A stretch of 64,000 bases of DNA from Brevibacillus humidisoli (lineage in GTDB: Bacteria > Bacillota > Bacilli > Brevibacillales > Brevibacillaceae), in NCBI RefSeq assembly GCF_020923435.1, contig NZ_CP087263.1, positions 3,243,970-3,307,969 on the forward strand, given 5' to 3'. The position numbers and the translations under genes are program-made. Below are positions 62,384-64,000 of this stretch, one piece after another. The notes beneath the pieces were generated by a model that was given only the letters and a program-made list of their open reading frames with translations, made no database searches and had not been told where the DNA came from. Each line of letters begins with the position of its first letter. The stretch's first letter is position 1.

Positions 62384-64000
62384 TCATACTTTAAACGTTT
62401 TGGCGATCTCGTCCAGGTGATTTGCTTTGTCGGCCAGTTTATCCATGGAGGAATGGATCTCCCTGGCCATCGCAGTCTGTTCCTCAACAGAGGCAGCAAC
62501 ATTTTGAGTATGGGAATTGGTCTCCTCGTTGAATGCCCCCAGTTCAGATACAGAACGGGATACGTCCTGTGCCCCTTTGTTGATTTCCTGGATGGTTTGG
62601 TTGACCGTATTGATTCCTTCCGCAACCTGGTTGACGTAATAGAGTATTTGATCAAAGCTCTCTCCGGCATCTTGAACCACTGCGATCCCCTGCAGGATGG
62701 CGTCACTGCCCGCCTGAACGGTGGCTTGGCTGCGCTCTGACTCATCGACGATGTTGGAAATAATCCCTTTGATTTCTTCCGCCGAGTGGGCTGACTGTTC
62801 GGCCAGTTTTCTTACTTCTTCTGCCACGACGGCGAACCCTCGTCCGTTTTCCCCAGCCCTGGCTGCCTCAATCGCTGCATTGAGTGCCAGCAGGTTGGTC
62901 TGAGAGGAGATATCGGTAATCACCGTGACAAAGTTTTCGATGTCCTTGGTTCGCTGATCCAGGGCAGTAATGACTTCATTGATTTGTGTAACCGAATGTT
63001 GGATGGCTGCCATCTGATCCATCGTTACTTCGATCTTCTGCTTTCCTTCCATACTCGCTTCTCGAGTCTTGATCGCCACTCCGTTTACGGTTGACACCTG
63101 GTGGGAGGTGTCTTCAAAGCTGGCCGCCAACTCCTCCATATAACTGGACAGGTTCTGCAGATTTTCTGACTGTTGTTCCGACCCGTTGGCCACCTCTTCG
63201 ACAGAGGATGCGATCTCCAGAGAAGCATGGTTCAGTTGGTTTGCTCCTTCGGAGAGATGGTCGGACGATTCCTTCAGGTATTTGGCCGATTCTTTCACTT
63301 CGGAGATCATCTCCGATACCTTCTCCAGAGCCTCATTGAGTGCCTGTCCCATCACGCCCAGCTCGTCTTGCCCCTTCTCCTCTACCCGGGGACTAAAATC
63401 ACCTCTCCCCATCGCTTGTACGACTTGTTTAAAACGGTTGATTCTTCTGGTAAATCCGGAAGCGATCAAGAGAGAAACAACCGTCACCAGGATAAACCCG
63501 ACTACCAGAATCACGATGGTAAATTGCTTGCTCTCTTCCGTCTGCTGATAGAATCCATCGTAGTACGATCCCATCACAATCACCCAATCCCAGGGCTCAA
63601 AGTAACGCAGGTAGGCGATTTTGGCACGTGGTTCCGGTTCGCCTGGATTTTGCCACATAAAGGTGTAGTAGCCTTCCTTCTGGTTGTACATCTCCCGATT
63701 GGGGTTTACACCGAACTCGTTGACGCTGTCCTTGATTTCCCCTTCAAAGTTTTTCGGGTGCATGACGGCGCGTATCTCGCCATTGTAGGCGAAAAAATAA
63801 TCATCCTGGCCAATCCGCGGCACATCGTCGGGGATTTTACGCGTATTGTCCGCCTGCTTTTCCCCGACCATAGCTACTCGGAACATCTCCTGCGCTTCCT
63901 GCTCGGTCAGTACGCCGCTTTGGACCTGTTTGTCCAGTGTTTCCGCCAGCAGGTAAGCGCTGTCAACCAGTGATTTGAGATGTTGTTTGTTTACTTCCAC
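62384..64000 (-). CDS. Methyl-accepting chemotaxis protein, N-terminus beyond window edge
   Basis: 539 codons, stop included, are visible; the frame runs off the right edge, so the first helix and true start are outside. Visible: a Cache-type sensor ([35 protein letters not shown]), a transmembrane helix ([19 protein letters not shown], about 165-185 here), HAMP, and the signalling domain with hairpin tip [20 protein letters not shown]. Cache sensors of this kind bind small ligands such as organic acids or amino acids. Confidence 0.92.
   Translation of the reverse strand: MEVNKQHLKSLVDSAYLLAETLDKQVQSGVLTEQEAQEMFRVAMVGEKQADNTRKIPDDVPRIGQDDYFFAYNGEIRAVMHPKNFEGEIKDSVNEFGVNPNREMYNQKEGYYTFMWQNPGEPEPRAKIAYLRYFEPWDWVIVMGSYYDGFYQQTEESKQFTIVILVVGFILVTVVSLLIASGFTRRINRFKQVVQAMGRGDFSPRVEEKGQDELGVMGQALNEALEKVSEMISEVKESAKYLKESSDHLSEGANQLNHASLEIASSVEEVANGSEQQSENLQNLSSYMEELAASFEDTSHQVSTVNGVAIKTREASMEGKQKIEVTMDQMAAIQHSVTQINEVITALDQRTKDIENFVTVITDISSQTNLLALNAAIEAARAGENGRGFAVVAEEVRKLAEQSAHSAEEIKGIISNIVDESERSQATVQAGSDAILQGIAVVQDAGESFDQILYYVNQVAEGINTVNQTIQEINKGAQDVSRSVSELGAFNEETNSHTQNVAASVEEQTAMAREIHSSMDKLADKANHLDEIAKTFKV

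Overview
The window looks like a chromosome segment of a Gram-positive, Bacilli-type organism, most likely Brevibacillus or a near relative; the genus is inferred from gene content only. Supporting signs are strong GGAGG ribosome sites, T-box leaders, HemQ (monoderm haem pathway), YisL and YitT family proteins, a YesMN two-component system, a CcpA-type cre site and Fur boxes. GC content is moderately high, except for one AT-rich island between two insertion sequences.

Layout. 1-6060: a carbohydrate ABC importer (binding protein, two permeases) followed by a YesM/YesN two-component system, all on the minus strand, with a cre site on its promoter. 6234-11044: two CRISPR arrays sharing one repeat, 6 and 28 repeats including a degenerate terminal one in each, both read on the minus strand. 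Their leaders are on the right and share a long hairpin. No cas gene is present. DinB-like genes sit next to each leader, with a Crp/Fnr regulator and a DoxX protein between the arrays. 11804-13807: AraC, YisL and DUF1697 genes.

14225-30041 is a complete-looking hydroxyproline catabolic regulon: epimerases, a three-part D-hydroxyproline dehydrogenase (28031-30041 plus the FAD subunit at 19909), a deaminase, alpha-ketoglutarate semialdehyde dehydrogenase, a pyrroline-carboxylate reductase-like enzyme and a Liv-type ABC importer. A sigma-54 activator is encoded in the middle. Three good -24/-12 promoters drive the three enzyme and transport operons, so one regulator probably switches on uptake and breakdown together.

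30032-34508 is a pair of nearly identical IS1182-like elements bracketing an AT-rich cargo (a secreted protein and a small membrane protein). They are inserted at a palindromic terminator that is present, inverted, at both outer ends. Next come cutC, a Fur-controlled siderophore importer without its ATPase, a short-type cytochrome bd oxidase and an isochorismatase-like hydrolase. A decayed SgrR/MFS locus follows, in which sgrR is fused to an SRPBCC domain, then a frameshifted yitT, a GGDEF-EAL protein and an ABC ATPase with a membrane protein.

48038-56135 encodes an unusual set in one direction: a GNAT acetyltransferase, a DUF6916-like protein, three phage-tail-collar proteins and a secreted 1854-residue repeat protein. 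A 45-bp perfect inverted repeat lies upstream. This is the best candidate for an undescribed system. The window closes with ilvA and an ACT protein behind two tandem isoleucine T-boxes, hemQ, a gamma-glutamyltransferase and a chemoreceptor cut by the right edge.
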